Translations under genes and position numbers: made by a program
Source: Bacteroidaceae bacterium
Lineage (GTDB): Bacteria > Bacteroidota > Bacteroidia > Bacteroidales > Bacteroidaceae
Direction of reading: 5' to 3'
Assembly: GCA_017961145.1 (NCBI GenBank)
Contig: JAGCXU010000023.1
Span: 1-49,045, forward strand
Length of the DNA stretch: 49,045 nt
Shown here: positions 8,324 through 18,221 of the stretch, in pieces
How the letters are laid out: each line of letters opens with the position of its first letter
Numbering within the stretch: the stretch's first letter is position 1
Notes under the pieces: generated by a model
Seen by the model: only the letters and a program-made list of their open reading frames with translations
Told to the model about the DNA's origin: nothing
Databases searched by the model: none

Positions 8324-8351
8324 AAAGCCTCCGCAATTGTGTGGAGGCTTT
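8324..8351. terminator. Bidirectional rho-independent terminator
   Basis: A nine-base perfect stem AAAGCCTCC/GGAGGCTTT with a 10-base loop is followed by a T-rich run. It separates convergent gdhA (plus) and the GH43 gene (minus). Confidence 0.9.
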
Positions 8352-8373
8352 CTTTTATTTTAATTTTTAATTC

Positions 8374-9333
8374 TTAATTCTTATTTTTTCTGTGTACCCA
8401 GCCGTCTTTGCCTATCTTGAGACGGAAGAGGACTGCTTTGCGACCTTCTTTATAGCGGTTGAAATAGTAAGCATGACAGAGGTAATACATTTCACCCTTT
8501 GGTGTCTTAACCATTGTTCCATGCCCGCAACTCTGCATCTCCTTGCCATCGCCTTCCAGAATGGGATTGCCTTCGTACTTCTCCCAAGGTCCTTGAATGG
8601 AACGGCTGCGAGCCACGCTGACAGCATAGTCACTATTGGGCGAACAACAATCGCGGATTGAATAAAGGAGATACCACCATTCGCCTTCCTTGAAGACACA
8701 TTGTCCCTCCATTCCTTGCCTCTCATCATCGCGAAGCAGCATGAACGGCTCGCCTTCAAGACGCAATCCGTCGGCACTCAACTTCTGGCAAAGCAGTTCG
8801 ATGGGGCGTTTGCTTGGATCGAGACCATAAGCCTTCCAAGTGATATAGAGCTGCTCGCCATCACGAAAGACGAAGGCATCGATGGCTTCGTTGGTGGTAC
8901 GGACAAGCGGTCCGTAATCGACGAACTTACCTTCAGGACCATCGGCCATTGCCACTCCGACACAACTTGTCCCATCGCTCTTTTGCCGAGCCGTGTAGTA
9001 ACACATAATCTTACCGTCGAGTTCGAAGAGTTCTGGAGCCCAAAAGCTGCCGTTGGTCCATTCTGGCCAACTGTCGAAGATAAATCCCATCGGCTCCCAA
9101 GTCCTCAAGTCTTTCGAACGATAACGCTGATAGGCCTGCGACTTGTTGCCAGAAGTGGCTGCTGCATAGTAGGTCTTGCCAATGCGAATGACGGAAGGAT
9201 CGGGTGCATCGGCATTGATGACGGGATTCTTGATTTTACCTCCAGTAGCGTCGCCCTTCATGAACGCGAAGGCAAAGCAGAAAGTGTTGACAAGCAGAAG
9301 CAATGCCGACAAAAGGATACGAAAACGTTTCAT
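8374..9333 (-). CDS. Secreted GH43-type glycoside hydrolase
   Basis: The 319-residue product carries a signal peptide (hydrophobic run ILLSALLLLVNTFCFAFA) and a single five-bladed GH43-like domain. The DAPDPSVI block holds the presumed general base Asp, FWAPELFELDGK is the typical second-blade motif, and GHGTMVKTPKGEMYYLCHAY lies near the end. Family members release arabinose or xylose from plant polysaccharides; the exact substrate is not readable. I chose the ATG at 9333 because a -7 element lies at 9360-9367, so the in-frame ATG at 9387 would be upstream of transcription. The 3' end runs into TTAATTCTTAATT-type low complexity. It is divergent from the PAP2 gene. Confidence 0.85.
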   Translation of the reverse strand: MKRFRILLSALLLLVNTFCFAFAFMKGDATGGKIKNPVINADAPDPSVIRIGKTYYAAATSGNKSQAYQRYRSKDLRTWEPMGFIFDSWPEWTNGSFWAPELFELDGKIMCYYTARQKSDGTSCVGVAMADGPEGKFVDYGPLVRTTNEAIDAFVFRDGEQLYITWKAYGLDPSKRPIELLCQKLSADGLRLEGEPFMLLRDDERQGMEGQCVFKEGEWWYLLYSIRDCCSPNSDYAVSVARSRSIQGPWEKYEGNPILEGDGKEMQSCGHGTMVKTPKGEMYYLCHAYYFNRYKEGRKAVLFRLKIGKDGWVHRKNKN

Positions 9334-9359
9334 ATAACTCTGTTTTTTATATTCTTGTG

Positions 9360-9367
9360 CAAAGATA
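9360..9367 (-). promoter_or_regulatory. -7 element of the GH43 gene
   Basis: TATCTTTG on the minus strand, 26 bases before the ATG at 9333. No clear -33 element was found at the expected distance. Confidence 0.6.
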
Positions 9368-9386
9368 CGAAAAAGTTCGATGTTCA

Positions 9387-9419
9387 TTGTACATTGTTCA
9401 CAGTAATTTCATATCTTTG
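9387..9419 (+). promoter_or_regulatory. Promoter of the first PAP2 gene
   Basis: TATCTTTG at 9412-9419 with TTG at 9387-9389 (22-base gap). The -7 element lies only 16 bases before the ATG, which implies a very short leader. Confidence 0.65.
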
Positions 9420-9435
9420 CACAAAATTGAGCATC

Positions 9436-11112
9436 ATGTCGAGAAAACTATTCTTCCTGACCTTCTTATTGGCTTCGCTTCAAATCCTTGCCATCGATAC
9501 GGAAGTGCCTGCGCTGCACTGGATGTTGCCGACCACGCTTGAAGGCATTCGTCAGGAAAGTTCTAAACTGAAGATAGAGGAAGAGCCTATGCCCGCCTCC
9601 ATTATGTGCCAAGGACAATATTATAATATGTCTATGCAGGCCGAGGCGGTCGATGTGGGGAAGCCCGAAAGGTATTGGACCGTGAAGCGCGACATGACGT
9701 TTGCCAGCGTGCCGTACCTTACCCTTGGCATCGCCCTGCACGCCATCAAACGAGACGTGCGGAAAGTGAACAACGACATCAACGAGGGCTTCCACAACAG
9801 GGCCGACGACTACATCCAGTACTCGCCATTGCTGCTCACATGGGGCTTAAAGGCAGCAGGTTACGAGGGGCGTTCTCAATGGGGACGTTTGCTGGCCAGC
9901 AACGCCTTCTCAGCCGTCATCATGGCTGGTCTGGTGAACGGCATCAAATACTCCGCAGCAGAGGAGCGCCCCGATGGTTCCACATCCAACTCCTTCCCCT
10001 CCGGACACACCGCTACGGCTTTCATGGCTGCCACCATTCTTCATAAAGAATACGGCCTGACGCGCAGTCTTTGGTACAGCGTAGGCGGCTATGCTGTCGC
10101 CACAGGCATCGGGGCTTTTCGCGTGATGAACAACCGGCACTGGGTCAGCGATGTGATGATGGGAGCAGGCATTGGCATCCTTTCGACGGAGTTGGGCTAT
10201 GCACTCTCCGACCTCATCTTCAAGGACAAATATACCTTACGTCGCGAGATGGAGGACCTGAACGATCTGAGCGAGCATCCATCGTTCTTCTCGCTTCAAG
10301 CTGGAGTGGGCATCATGATGGGACATAAAGGTGTACCCGACGAACTGATTGCAGCAGGAGGGCCAAGCAGCCTCAAGCATGGCATCAGTTCCGTTATTGC
10401 TGCAGAAGCGGCATATTTCCTGAATCCCTATGTCGGCTTGGGACTGAGGGCTCGCATCAATAGTACGGCTGTTACGCCAAGATGGAATGGCATCGATGAT
10501 GTCTGGACTTCAGGCTTGCTTCATTACGACCCGGTTACTAACCAATACGCACATCCCGACCCATTTGATGCCAACTATAAGCACAGCACGACCACTCATA
10601 AAGACCAGCTCTCCAGTTTCGACGTGATGGGTGGTGTCTATGGTCAGTTGCCCCTAAATAAAAGGATGAGTCTGGGCGGGAAACTGCTCTTCGGACATCG
10701 TCAGTCTGGCGATATCTGGTATATGGCGAGTTTCTCGGGAAATGATGATTATGAGGACCAGTTGATGGGCTTCCTGAATGAACTGATCAAGGTTGACGAG
10801 AAGAAGGATATCAGTACCTACGACCGCATTAAGGCCATCAACCTGGATGGTCGAGGCAGTTTCATCTTCGGTACTGGAATCTGCTTCTCATACGCTCTAA
10901 AGCAAAATATTGTGTGGCGCGTTGGTCTTGATTACGACTTTACTCGTTCCCGCTACAACTACGACTACCAGAGCATCAGCCTAACAGATATGGCCAACCA
11001 TTACCTCCTTTATGGTGAGGCTGCAGACGATTTGGGAATAGAGCAGGAAGGAAGTTTCCACCGCAACTTGCATCAGCTCACTCCCCACTTTGGTATTTGC
11101 TTCAGTTTCTAG
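9436..11112 (+). CDS. PAP2 lipid phosphatase with C-terminal barrel-like domain
   Basis: The 558-residue product starts with a signal-like hydrophobic segment. The PAP2 acid-phosphatase motifs are complete: KYSAAEERP (R178, P179), PSGH (188-191) and RHWVSDV (H235, D239). Proteins with this core in Bacteroidetes include the lipid A 1- and 4'-phosphatases of the envelope. After about residue 270 the protein continues for nearly 290 residues with alternating glycine and aromatic strands (VGLGLRARI, SLGGKLLFGH, FIFGTGICFSY) and ends in FGICFSF. A terminal Phe is the hallmark of outer-membrane barrels. I set the start at ATG 9436 from the promoter and signal sequence; the frame upstream is antisense to GH43. 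The substrate is inferred. A shorter paralogue lies at 39139. Confidence 0.85.
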   Translation: MSRKLFFLTFLLASLQILAIDTEVPALHWMLPTTLEGIRQESSKLKIEEEPMPASIMCQGQYYNMSMQAEAVDVGKPERYWTVKRDMTFASVPYLTLGIALHAIKRDVRKVNNDINEGFHNRADDYIQYSPLLLTWGLKAAGYEGRSQWGRLLASNAFSAVIMAGLVNGIKYSAAEERPDGSTSNSFPSGHTATAFMAATILHKEYGLTRSLWYSVGGYAVATGIGAFRVMNNRHWVSDVMMGAGIGILSTELGYALSDLIFKDKYTLRREMEDLNDLSEHPSFFSLQAGVGIMMGHKGVPDELIAAGGPSSLKHGISSVIAAEAAYFLNPYVGLGLRARINSTAVTPRWNGIDDVWTSGLLHYDPVTNQYAHPDPFDANYKHSTTTHKDQLSSFDVMGGVYGQLPLNKRMSLGGKLLFGHRQSGDIWYMASFSGNDDYEDQLMGFLNELIKVDEKKDISTYDRIKAINLDGRGSFIFGTGICFSYALKQNIVWRVGLDYDFTRSRYNYDYQSISLTDMANHYLLYGEAADDLGIEQEGSFHRNLHQLTPHFGICFSF

Positions 11113-11114
11113 CT

Positions 11115-11933
11115 TTAGTACGATTCCTCTTCATTGGGGAAATCCAGATTCTTGACGTCGGTTATGTACTGACCTACGGCATCGGTTATGACGGTCTGCA
11201 GGTCGGCATAGCGGCGAAGGAACTTGGGCGAGAAGCCTTTGTTCATGCCCAACATATCGTGAACGACCAGAACTTGTCCGTCAGCCTGACCTGCACCAAT
11301 GCCGATGATGGGCACCTTGACTTGCTGGCAGACCTTCTTTGTCAGTTCTGCAGGAATCTTTTCCAAGACAATAGCGAAGCAGCCCAACTGTTCGAGGAGT
11401 TTGGCATCGCTGAGAAGCTTCTCGGCTTCGGCTTCCTCTTTGGCTCGAACGGCATAAGTGCCGAATTTGTTGATGCTTTGAGGGGTGAGGCCGAGGTGTC
11501 CCATAACGGGAATGCCGGCATCGAGAATGGCACGGATGGTGTCCTGAATCTCCACTCCGCCCTCGAGTTTGAGGGCATCGCAACCGCTCTCTTGCATGAT
11601 TCGGATAGCATTCTTCACGCCTTCAGTCGCGTTGACCTGATAAGTTCCGAAGGGCATGTCGCAAACGACAAGGGCTCGCTTCACACCTCGAACCACACTT
11701 CTGGCATGATAAATCATCTGGTCGAGGGTGATGGGAAGCGTCGTCATGTTGCCAGCCATCACATTGCTGGCACTATCACCAACAAGGATGATGTCGATGC
11801 CCGCTTGGTCCACAATCTGGGCAATCGTATAGTCATAAGACGTGAGCATGGCAATCTGCTGTCCCTGCTCCTTCATTTCGATGAGACGGTGAGTCGTCAC
11901 CTTTCGCGTATCGCTTACTAAATAACCTGCCAT
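11115..11933 (-). CDS. panB: 3-methyl-2-oxobutanoate hydroxymethyltransferase
   Basis: The 272-residue product is PanB, which makes ketopantoate from 2-oxoisovalerate and methylene-tetrahydrofolate in pantothenate and CoA synthesis. Typical blocks are [14 protein letters not shown] [23 protein letters not shown] (metal-binding Asp), [15 protein letters not shown] and [12 protein letters not shown]. Length matches the family. The ATG at 11933 is preceded by a leader built of heptamer repeats and a -7 element at 11982-11989. Its stop lies two bases from the stop of the convergent PAP2 gene, leaving no room for a terminator between them. Confidence 0.96.
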   Translation of the reverse strand: MAGYLVSDTRKVTTHRLIEMKEQGQQIAMLTSYDYTIAQIVDQAGIDIILVGDSASNVMAGNMTTLPITLDQMIYHARSVVRGVKRALVVCDMPFGTYQVNATEGVKNAIRIMQESGCDALKLEGGVEIQDTIRAILDAGIPVMGHLGLTPQSINKFGTYAVRAKEEAEAEKLLSDAKLLEQLGCFAIVLEKIPAELTKKVCQQVKVPIIGIGAGQADGQVLVVHDMLGMNKGFSPKFLRRYADLQTVITDAVGQYITDVKNLDFPNEEESY

Positions 11934-11939
11934 TTCTAA

Positions 11940-11974
11940 GTTGAGAGTTTAGAGTTGAGAGTTTAGAGTTTAAA
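11940..11974. repeat. Five heptamer repeats in the panB leader
   Basis: There are five consecutive 7-bp units on the plus strand: GTTGAGA, GTTTAGA, GTTGAGA, GTTTAGA, GTTTAAA. They lie between the panB -7 element and its ATG, so the transcribed leader would be almost entirely repeat. The same unit occurs at 8226-8246. Confidence 0.85.
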
Positions 11975-11981
11975 GAATGTG

Positions 11982-11989
11982 CAAAAGTA
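11982..11989 (-). promoter_or_regulatory. -7 element of panB
   Basis: TACTTTTG on the minus strand, 48 bases before the panB ATG. Confidence 0.6.
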
Positions 11990-12033
11990 CGAAAAAATAA
12001 AGAATGAAAGATGAAGAATGACGAATAAATTTG

Positions 12034-12041
12034 TAACTTTG
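12034..12041 (+). promoter_or_regulatory. -7 element of the addA-type gene
   Basis: TAACTTTG, 28 bases before the ATG at 12070. No good TTG was found 20 bases upstream. Confidence 0.55.
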
Positions 12042-12069
12042 CCTACAAAAGAACAAAAAGAGGCATTTC

Positions 12070-15000
12070 ATGAATCAATCACTCACTATCTATCGAGCTT
12101 CGGCTGGTTCAGGCAAGACATTTGCAATCGCCGTCGAATACATTATGGGACTTCTGCAAGAAGGTGCGGAGAACGAATTTGTGAAAACTCTCGCAGTCAC
12201 CTTCACCAACAAAGCGACGGCCGAGATGAAAAGCCGCATCCTGGAAACACTCTATGGACTTAAGACAGGGCTGAACGAGACGAAAGACTATCTGGATGCC
12301 ATCAAGGAACGCTTCAAAGAGAGCAAGAAAAGCATCACAGACGAGGAAATCCGCGACAGGGCAGGAAGAGCCCTCGCAGCCATCCTGCACGACTATTCGC
12401 ATTTCCGCGTCGAAACCATCGACTCGTTCTTCCAGAGCATCCTCCGCAATATGGCTCGCGAACTTGGGCTTGCCGCCAACCTTCAGGTAGAACTCTCGAC
12501 CGAGGAGATTATCGACAGCGCTGTTGACACGCTCATCGAAACAATGAGCGAAAACCCCGAAGTGGAGAGTTGGGTGAGGGAATACGTCGAAGAACGACTG
12601 AGCGACGGCAAGAAATGGGACATCGTGAATCCACTCAAAGCCTTTGCCAAAAACATCTTCAAAGAAGATTATCAGCTAAAAAGCGAGGACGAACTGGAGA
12701 GAATCAGCGATGCGAATACCGTCAAAGTCTTCAAAAATGAGATGTATCGCATCCGAAAAACGGCCGAGAAGGAGATGACAGAACTTGCCAACAAGTTGAT
12801 TCAGGATTTGCAGAACAGTCCGCTCTACGACAAAATAAGTCGCGTGGATAACGTCATCAATTACCTCAGAAAGTTTGCAGCAAAGGATTTCGGCGCGCCA
12901 ACTGAGGCTATGGGGGAAAAAATCAATGGAGAAGAAACGTTTTTAAAACAGAAATACCAGACGGATAACGCCAGCCTGACAGAAGAAAACGAGTTGCGAG
13001 AGAGAATACGACAAATCCTGAAACACCTCAAGGACTATATCTCTGCAACATGTGTCCTCAAGAATCTCAACGAGCTAAGGCTCTTGCGCAACATCGACGA
13101 ACTGGCGCACAAGATAGAAGGTGAGACAGGTCGCTTCATGCTTAGCTCTACGCCTGTTCTCCTCAGCAAAATGACAGAGGGGAGCGATGCGCCCTTCATC
13201 TTCGAGAAGATAGGAACCGTCATCGACAATGTGATGATAGATGAGTTTCAGGACACAAGCCTGATGCAATGGGAGAACTTTAAGAAGCTGCTTTTCGAGA
13301 AACTATCTTCAGGAGGGAAAGGGATGCTCGTCGGCGACATCAAGCAAAGCATTTATCGATGGAGAAATGGCGACTGGAAGATTCTCTATGACATCAAGAA
13401 AGAAATGCAAGGATTCAGCATCAAGGACGAACCCCTCAAAACGAACTATCGCAGCCATCAATTCATCGTCGACTTCAACAACGCTTTCTTCCCAAAAGCC
13501 GCAGCAATGCTCGATGCCATAAAAGCCGATGCCGAAATCAAGTTGAGCGATATCTATAAGGATGTCGAACAAAAGAAGAAGAAAGAAGATGGGAAAGGTT
13601 TCGTTCGACTAAAGCTTTATAAGAACGAAGAAGACGAAGACAACACCATCGCCGACATGGTGGAACAGATAAAAAGCCTTCGAGCAGGAGGCCTCGATTT
13701 AAGCGAAATTGCCATCCTCATCCGTTACAATGATGACGCACAAAAGCTCATCAATGGCTTCAGCCAATATGCTCCAGACATTCCTCTCGTCAGTGACGAA
13801 GCCTTCCTGCTCGAAGCCTCCGTCAGCGTACAGATGATTGTGACAGCAATGCGAATCCTTATCGACAAAAGCCACTCAGACGCCATCTCCGAGAAGTACC
13901 TAATGCTGCACTATCTCCGCGACATCCTTGGGAAGAAAGACACTAACATCCAATACGTCGCCTCGCAAGATGCGGAGCAAGTCCTTCCGAAGCAATTCAC
14001 GGAACGCAAAGACGAGTTGCTTCAGTTGCCGCTTTATCTCCTTGCAGAGGAGTTGTGGCGCATCTTCTCGCTTGGCAACATTCCAGGAGAAGACGTCTAT
14101 GTGCTCACCTTCTTCGATGTGTTGCAAAAGCACCTTCGAAGCGCTGTGGCTCCTGACATCCAGACATTCCTGGAGGCTTGGGACGAGAAACTTTATAAGA
14201 GTTCCATACCGGGTTCCTCTCTGCCAGGCATACGCATCCTCACTATCCACAAGTCGAAAGGACTGGCGTTTCATACTGTTATGTTGCCCTTCTGCTATTG
14301 GGATATAACAGAAAAAAACAACAAGCCAAACAAAGTCCTATGGTGCGAGGCAAACTCCGCGCCTTATAACGAACTCGGAGCCTTTCCCATCACACCCAGT
14401 ACAAAAGTTCTGACATCTGTCTTTGCTGCAGATTACGAAAAGGAAAATCTGGAGCAGCGAGTTGACACACTCAATTTGCTGTATGTCGCCTTCACACGAG
14501 CAAAGGCCAATCTCTATGTATGGGGAAAGACAAAGAAGGAAGACAAGAAGGGGGACAGTAGCATCGGTGAACTCTTCTACAAATCGCTTCGTAATAAAGA
14601 TAATGACCAGGACGAAACGTGCTTTACTTATGAAGTCGGCACTCCTGTGACGGAAATCAAGAAGGAAGATGAGAAGAAGAACCGTCTCTCTTTGCAACAT
14701 CTTGACAAGGATGCCATCAACGTGAACATCGTTACAAGGAATCCGACACTCAACTTCAGGCAAAGCAACTTGGCACAAAGCTATCTGGAGCAGATGACAA
14801 CAGACGACGGACAGCAAGCCACAGGTATTAAGCTGTCGCAACGCGAGATAGGAACACGAATGCATGATGTGCTTAGCCGTGTCAGCGACGTTAGTCAACT
14901 CGATGATGTGCTCAAGCAAGCTCGCGAGGAAGGCATTATCGGCGAGAGCGAAGACTGGAATGCTATTATCACTCACATCAAGGAAGGCTTTCGCGATCCC

Positions 15001-15282
15001 ATCGTGGCCTCATGGTTCAAGGCAGACAACATTATATATAATGAATGTAGCCTTGCCGGCCTTGATGATGACGGACAACCTAATGTGCTGAGACCAGACA
15101 GGGTGATAGTAAACGACGAAGGCATCACCGTGATAGATTATAAGTTCGGTCATCCAAGTAGTAAGTACGACGAGCAAGTGAAAGCATACATGAAGTTCAT
15201 GCATCGCATGTATCCGCAACAAAAGATAAAAGGCTATCTTTGGTACGTCATGGGCAAAGGAGCCACAAGTGTGAAGAGTTAA
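12070..15282 (+). CDS. addA: AddA-type helicase-nuclease subunit
   Basis: The 1070-residue product is a UvrD/RecB-like superfamily 1 helicase fused to a RecB-type nuclease, the A subunit of the AddAB double-strand-break resection enzyme. Visible features are Walker A ASAGSGKT (10-17), the Walker B-like DEFQDTS (391-397), motif IV KQSIYRWRNGD, motif V LTIHKSKGL and motif VI NLLYVAFTRAKANLYVWG. The C-terminal PD-(D/E)XK nuclease has D1010, D1023 and K1025 in RPDRVI and VIDYKFG. The start ATG at 12070 follows a -7 element. The AddB partner begins 23 bp after the stop, so the two form an operon. Residues near 910-920 (QMTTDDGQQATG) are encoded by a low-complexity linker. Confidence 0.93.
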   Translation: MNQSLTIYRASAGSGKTFAIAVEYIMGLLQEGAENEFVKTLAVTFTNKATAEMKSRILETLYGLKTGLNETKDYLDAIKERFKESKKSITDEEIRDRAGRALAAILHDYSHFRVETIDSFFQSILRNMARELGLAANLQVELSTEEIIDSAVDTLIETMSENPEVESWVREYVEERLSDGKKWDIVNPLKAFAKNIFKEDYQLKSEDELERISDANTVKVFKNEMYRIRKTAEKEMTELANKLIQDLQNSPLYDKISRVDNVINYLRKFAAKDFGAPTEAMGEKINGEETFLKQKYQTDNASLTEENELRERIRQILKHLKDYISATCVLKNLNELRLLRNIDELAHKIEGETGRFMLSSTPVLLSKMTEGSDAPFIFEKIGTVIDNVMIDEFQDTSLMQWENFKKLLFEKLSSGGKGMLVGDIKQSIYRWRNGDWKILYDIKKEMQGFSIKDEPLKTNYRSHQFIVDFNNAFFPKAAAMLDAIKADAEIKLSDIYKDVEQKKKKEDGKGFVRLKLYKNEEDEDNTIADMVEQIKSLRAGGLDLSEIAILIRYNDDAQKLINGFSQYAPDIPLVSDEAFLLEASVSVQMIVTAMRILIDKSHSDAISEKYLMLHYLRDILGKKDTNIQYVASQDAEQVLPKQFTERKDELLQLPLYLLAEELWRIFSLGNIPGEDVYVLTFFDVLQKHLRSAVAPDIQTFLEAWDEKLYKSSIPGSSLPGIRILTIHKSKGLAFHTVMLPFCYWDITEKNNKPNKVLWCEANSAPYNELGAFPITPSTKVLTSVFAADYEKENLEQRVDTLNLLYVAFTRAKANLYVWGKTKKEDKKGDSSIGELFYKSLRNKDNDQDETCFTYEVGTPVTEIKKEDEKKNRLSLQHLDKDAINVNIVTRNPTLNFRQSNLAQSYLEQMTTDDGQQATGIKLSQREIGTRMHDVLSRVSDVSQLDDVLKQAREEGIIGESEDWNAIITHIKEGFRDPIVASWFKADNIIYNECSLAGLDDDGQPNVLRPDRVIVNDEGITVIDYKFGHPSSKYDEQVKAYMKFMHRMYPQQKIKGYLWYVMGKGATSVKS

Positions 15283-15305
15283 TTACGAATTATGAATTGC
15301 AGATT

Positions 15306-18200
15306 ATGAATTCCTTTCTATCTCTCATAGCAACTGACATGTTGGCGCGTTTCACGAATGACATGCGTGATGTAACCGTCGTCTTCCCTGGCAAGCGAGC
15401 CGGCATGTTCCTCAACCGCGAGTTCGCGCTACAGAATAATAAGCCCGTATGGACTCCCCAGTACTGTACCATAGGCGACCTCTTCCAGACTCTTACTCCG
15501 ATACAAGTAGCAGACCCATTGGAGTGCATCTGTCAGTTGCATAGTGTCATGAAAGAAGTGCTCAAAGAAAACTACACAGAGACACTTGACGAGTTTTGGA
15601 GTTGGGGGGAGGTGTTGATGGCAGACTTCGACGACATCGACAAGCACCTCGCTAACGCAAAAGCCATCTTTACCAATATCTTCGACCAAGAAGACCTCAA
15701 GAACATCGAATATCTCGAAGATCCACAACGCAAGGCTCTGGAACGCTTCTTCAAAAATTTCTCGATAGAGAACAGCACGCAACTGCAAGAGAGGTTCAAG
15801 CAGACATGGAAGCACATGTTTGAGATTTATACGAAGTTGCACGAGAGGCTTCTTGCAGAAGGCAAGCTATGGGAAGGCGCCCTCTTCCGTCATGTCACTG
15901 AACAGATGGGAGAAGACGGAACCTTAGTTCAGAAACTTCTTGAGGGAAAGCGAGCCATTGTCTTCGCCGGCTTCAACGTGCTGAACGACGTTGAGCGAAC
16001 CATGATGACTCGCATTAAGCAAGAAGACAAAGCCCTCTTCTATTGGGACTACGACCGTTATTATTGTAGCACCGACAGCACCTCTGAGGCTGGCTTCTTC
16101 ATGAAGAAGAACCTGGAGGACTTTCCTTGTGCCATCAGTGACCCTAAGTATTTCGACAACTTCAGGAACCTCAAGGATGTGACATTCATTGCCTGCAACA
16201 CAGACAATGCTGCAGCGAGGTATGCCAACAATTGGCTCGAGGAACATGCAGAAAGCGAAGCACTTCGCAAAGCTGTCATCCTCTGCAACGAAGCCTTAAT
16301 GCAGCCCATCCTTCATGCCATCCCCGAATCTGCAAAGGAAGTGAACGTCACGATGGGATTCCCTATTGCCGACACGCCCATCTATGGCATCCTTATGTCT
16401 TTGATGAAGTTGCAGATAGAAGGCTATGATACTGAGCGTGAGCACTTCCGCAATCCCTTTAAGCAGACACTGCGAAGACAGCCGTTCTTTGAGTACCTAA
16501 TCGAAACAGATTGCTTCACCTACTGTGGGGACAGCACATCGAATCTGCTAGACTACCTGCTCAAGCTTATACGGCAGATTGCCTCTCACTTCGCACAGAT
16601 AGAGAAGCCAAACATCTACGAGCAACTCTACAGTGAGACCATCTACCGTATCGACAAGATGCTTTGCCTGCTTCGCGACCTCACCCAAGACAACGACAAC
16701 GCTCTCGACATCTTGCCAGATACCCTGCGACGTTTGTTGCGACAGATGATGACGACGGCCAAGATACCGTTCCACAGCGAACCCGACCGAGGACTGCAGC
16801 TCATGGGTATGCTTGAAACACGATGTCTGGACTTTGAGCACATACTGCTGCTCTCTGTGGAGGAAGGTTATCTACCTCGAAGCACACAAGCCAACTCTTT
16901 TATCCCCGAGAGCCTTCGCCAAGCGTTCGGCCTAACAACTCAGCAGCATCGCATTGCCGTATATGCTTATTATTTCTATCGGCTTGTGCAGCGATGCGAG
17001 CATCTTACTTGCGTCTATAACGAAAGCACAAGCGATGGCGTTCCGCACGAGATGTCGCGTTTCCTCCTGCAGATGCTTGCAGAAACGGATATCCAGATAA
17101 AAACTCGTTGGCTTTCCAGCAAGCCTAAGCCCAATCCCACACATCTCATCGAAATCAAGAAGACACAGGAAGTCATGGAACGTCTTCGGCATCGTTACGA
17201 CCAAAGTTTACCAGACGGAGAGCACATTACCCTGAGTCCCTCAGCCATCAATGAATATTTTACCTGTCCTATAAAGTTCTACCTGAACCACGTTCTTCGT
17301 ATTCGCAAAGAAGACAACCCAGATGAAGGCATTTCTGCAAGCATCATCGGCTCCATCTTCCACGATACGGTCGAATTCTTCTACAAACGTCAGCAAGAAC
17401 GTTATAACTCCCCATATATCACTGCAAATATGCTATGTGAAGATAACTCCACTATCAAGAAGTCAATCCAGGACGAGTTGGAGTTGATACTTCACACCGC
17501 CTTCGATGTCTCTTGGTTTCATCCTACTGACAAGTTCGACCGCTTGACGGAGATAGAAACGCGCTTCAAGGATGCGAAGACATTTGCTACCGAGAACAAA
17601 TACAGGGGCACAACTCTCATCGCACTCGATGTACTGAAAACTTACTTGAAAAGACTCATCCTCTTCGATGCCAGCTATGAGTCTATACGTATCATCGGAA
17701 CAGAAGAAGAAAGAAGTACCTGTCTGGATGTGCGAGATATGAAAATCAAGGTCGGAGGACGTGTTGACCGCATTGACGAAGTGAATGGACACATCCGCAT
17801 CGTGGACTATAAAACAGGTTCATATAAAGATGACTCTATTAAGATGGGGCATTTGGTGGATCTGGACGAAAAAAAGCACAACGACTACTATTTTCAGACA
17901 TTCCTCTATGCCTTGGCCGAGATGGAGGTTCCAGAAGCAGCGGCTAAGCCCATTCAACCCATACTCTTCTACCCTATCAAGGCCAACCAGGAGGATTACG
18001 ACCCGTCGCTCAAAATTGATAAGATTGTGGTGGATGACTTTGCCAATCAACATGCCGAAGCATTTAGGGAAGGTCTCCTAAAGATTCTTGAAGACATCTT
18101 CGACCCAGACAAGCCTTTCAGATGTTCGTCTAATTATGATGATGAATATAACGGTCCATGTAAATTCTGCAAACTGCATTTACTATGCGGAAGAAAATAA
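15306..18200 (+). CDS. addB: AddB-type nuclease subunit with iron-sulfur cysteines
   Basis: The 964-residue product is the partner of the AddA-type gene. The N-terminal part is an inactivated helicase fold (VVFPGKRAGMFLNREF in place of a clean Walker A). The C-terminal PD-(D/E)XK nuclease has D821, D834 and K836 (GGRVDRID, IVDYKTG). Four cysteines (C654 in YFTCPIKFYL, and C952, C955, C961 in CKFCKLHLLCG) fit the split Fe-S cluster that clasps AddB nuclease domains. The subunit helps resect and repair DNA ends with AddA. I chose ATG 15306, since the longer in-frame start at 15240 would overlap addA. The start codon lies in a TATGAATT-type short repeat. The identification is by architecture and neighbour. 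Confidence 0.9.
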   Translation: MNSFLSLIATDMLARFTNDMRDVTVVFPGKRAGMFLNREFALQNNKPVWTPQYCTIGDLFQTLTPIQVADPLECICQLHSVMKEVLKENYTETLDEFWSWGEVLMADFDDIDKHLANAKAIFTNIFDQEDLKNIEYLEDPQRKALERFFKNFSIENSTQLQERFKQTWKHMFEIYTKLHERLLAEGKLWEGALFRHVTEQMGEDGTLVQKLLEGKRAIVFAGFNVLNDVERTMMTRIKQEDKALFYWDYDRYYCSTDSTSEAGFFMKKNLEDFPCAISDPKYFDNFRNLKDVTFIACNTDNAAARYANNWLEEHAESEALRKAVILCNEALMQPILHAIPESAKEVNVTMGFPIADTPIYGILMSLMKLQIEGYDTEREHFRNPFKQTLRRQPFFEYLIETDCFTYCGDSTSNLLDYLLKLIRQIASHFAQIEKPNIYEQLYSETIYRIDKMLCLLRDLTQDNDNALDILPDTLRRLLRQMMTTAKIPFHSEPDRGLQLMGMLETRCLDFEHILLLSVEEGYLPRSTQANSFIPESLRQAFGLTTQQHRIAVYAYYFYRLVQRCEHLTCVYNESTSDGVPHEMSRFLLQMLAETDIQIKTRWLSSKPKPNPTHLIEIKKTQEVMERLRHRYDQSLPDGEHITLSPSAINEYFTCPIKFYLNHVLRIRKEDNPDEGISASIIGSIFHDTVEFFYKRQQERYNSPYITANMLCEDNSTIKKSIQDELELILHTAFDVSWFHPTDKFDRLTEIETRFKDAKTFATENKYRGTTLIALDVLKTYLKRLILFDASYESIRIIGTEEERSTCLDVRDMKIKVGGRVDRIDEVNGHIRIVDYKTGSYKDDSIKMGHLVDLDEKKHNDYYFQTFLYALAEMEVPEAAAKPIQPILFYPIKANQEDYDPSLKIDKIVVDDFANQHAEAFREGLLKILEDIFDPDKPFRCSSNYDDEYNGPCKFCKLHLLCGRK

Positions 18201-18221
18201 ACAGATAAACTAAAAACAACA

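Noticed and set aside
8701..9435. In-frame upstream extension of the PAP2 gene
   Set aside because: It is antisense to the GH43 gene and lies upstream of the promoter at 9387-9419; the signal-peptide ATG at 9436 is the better start.
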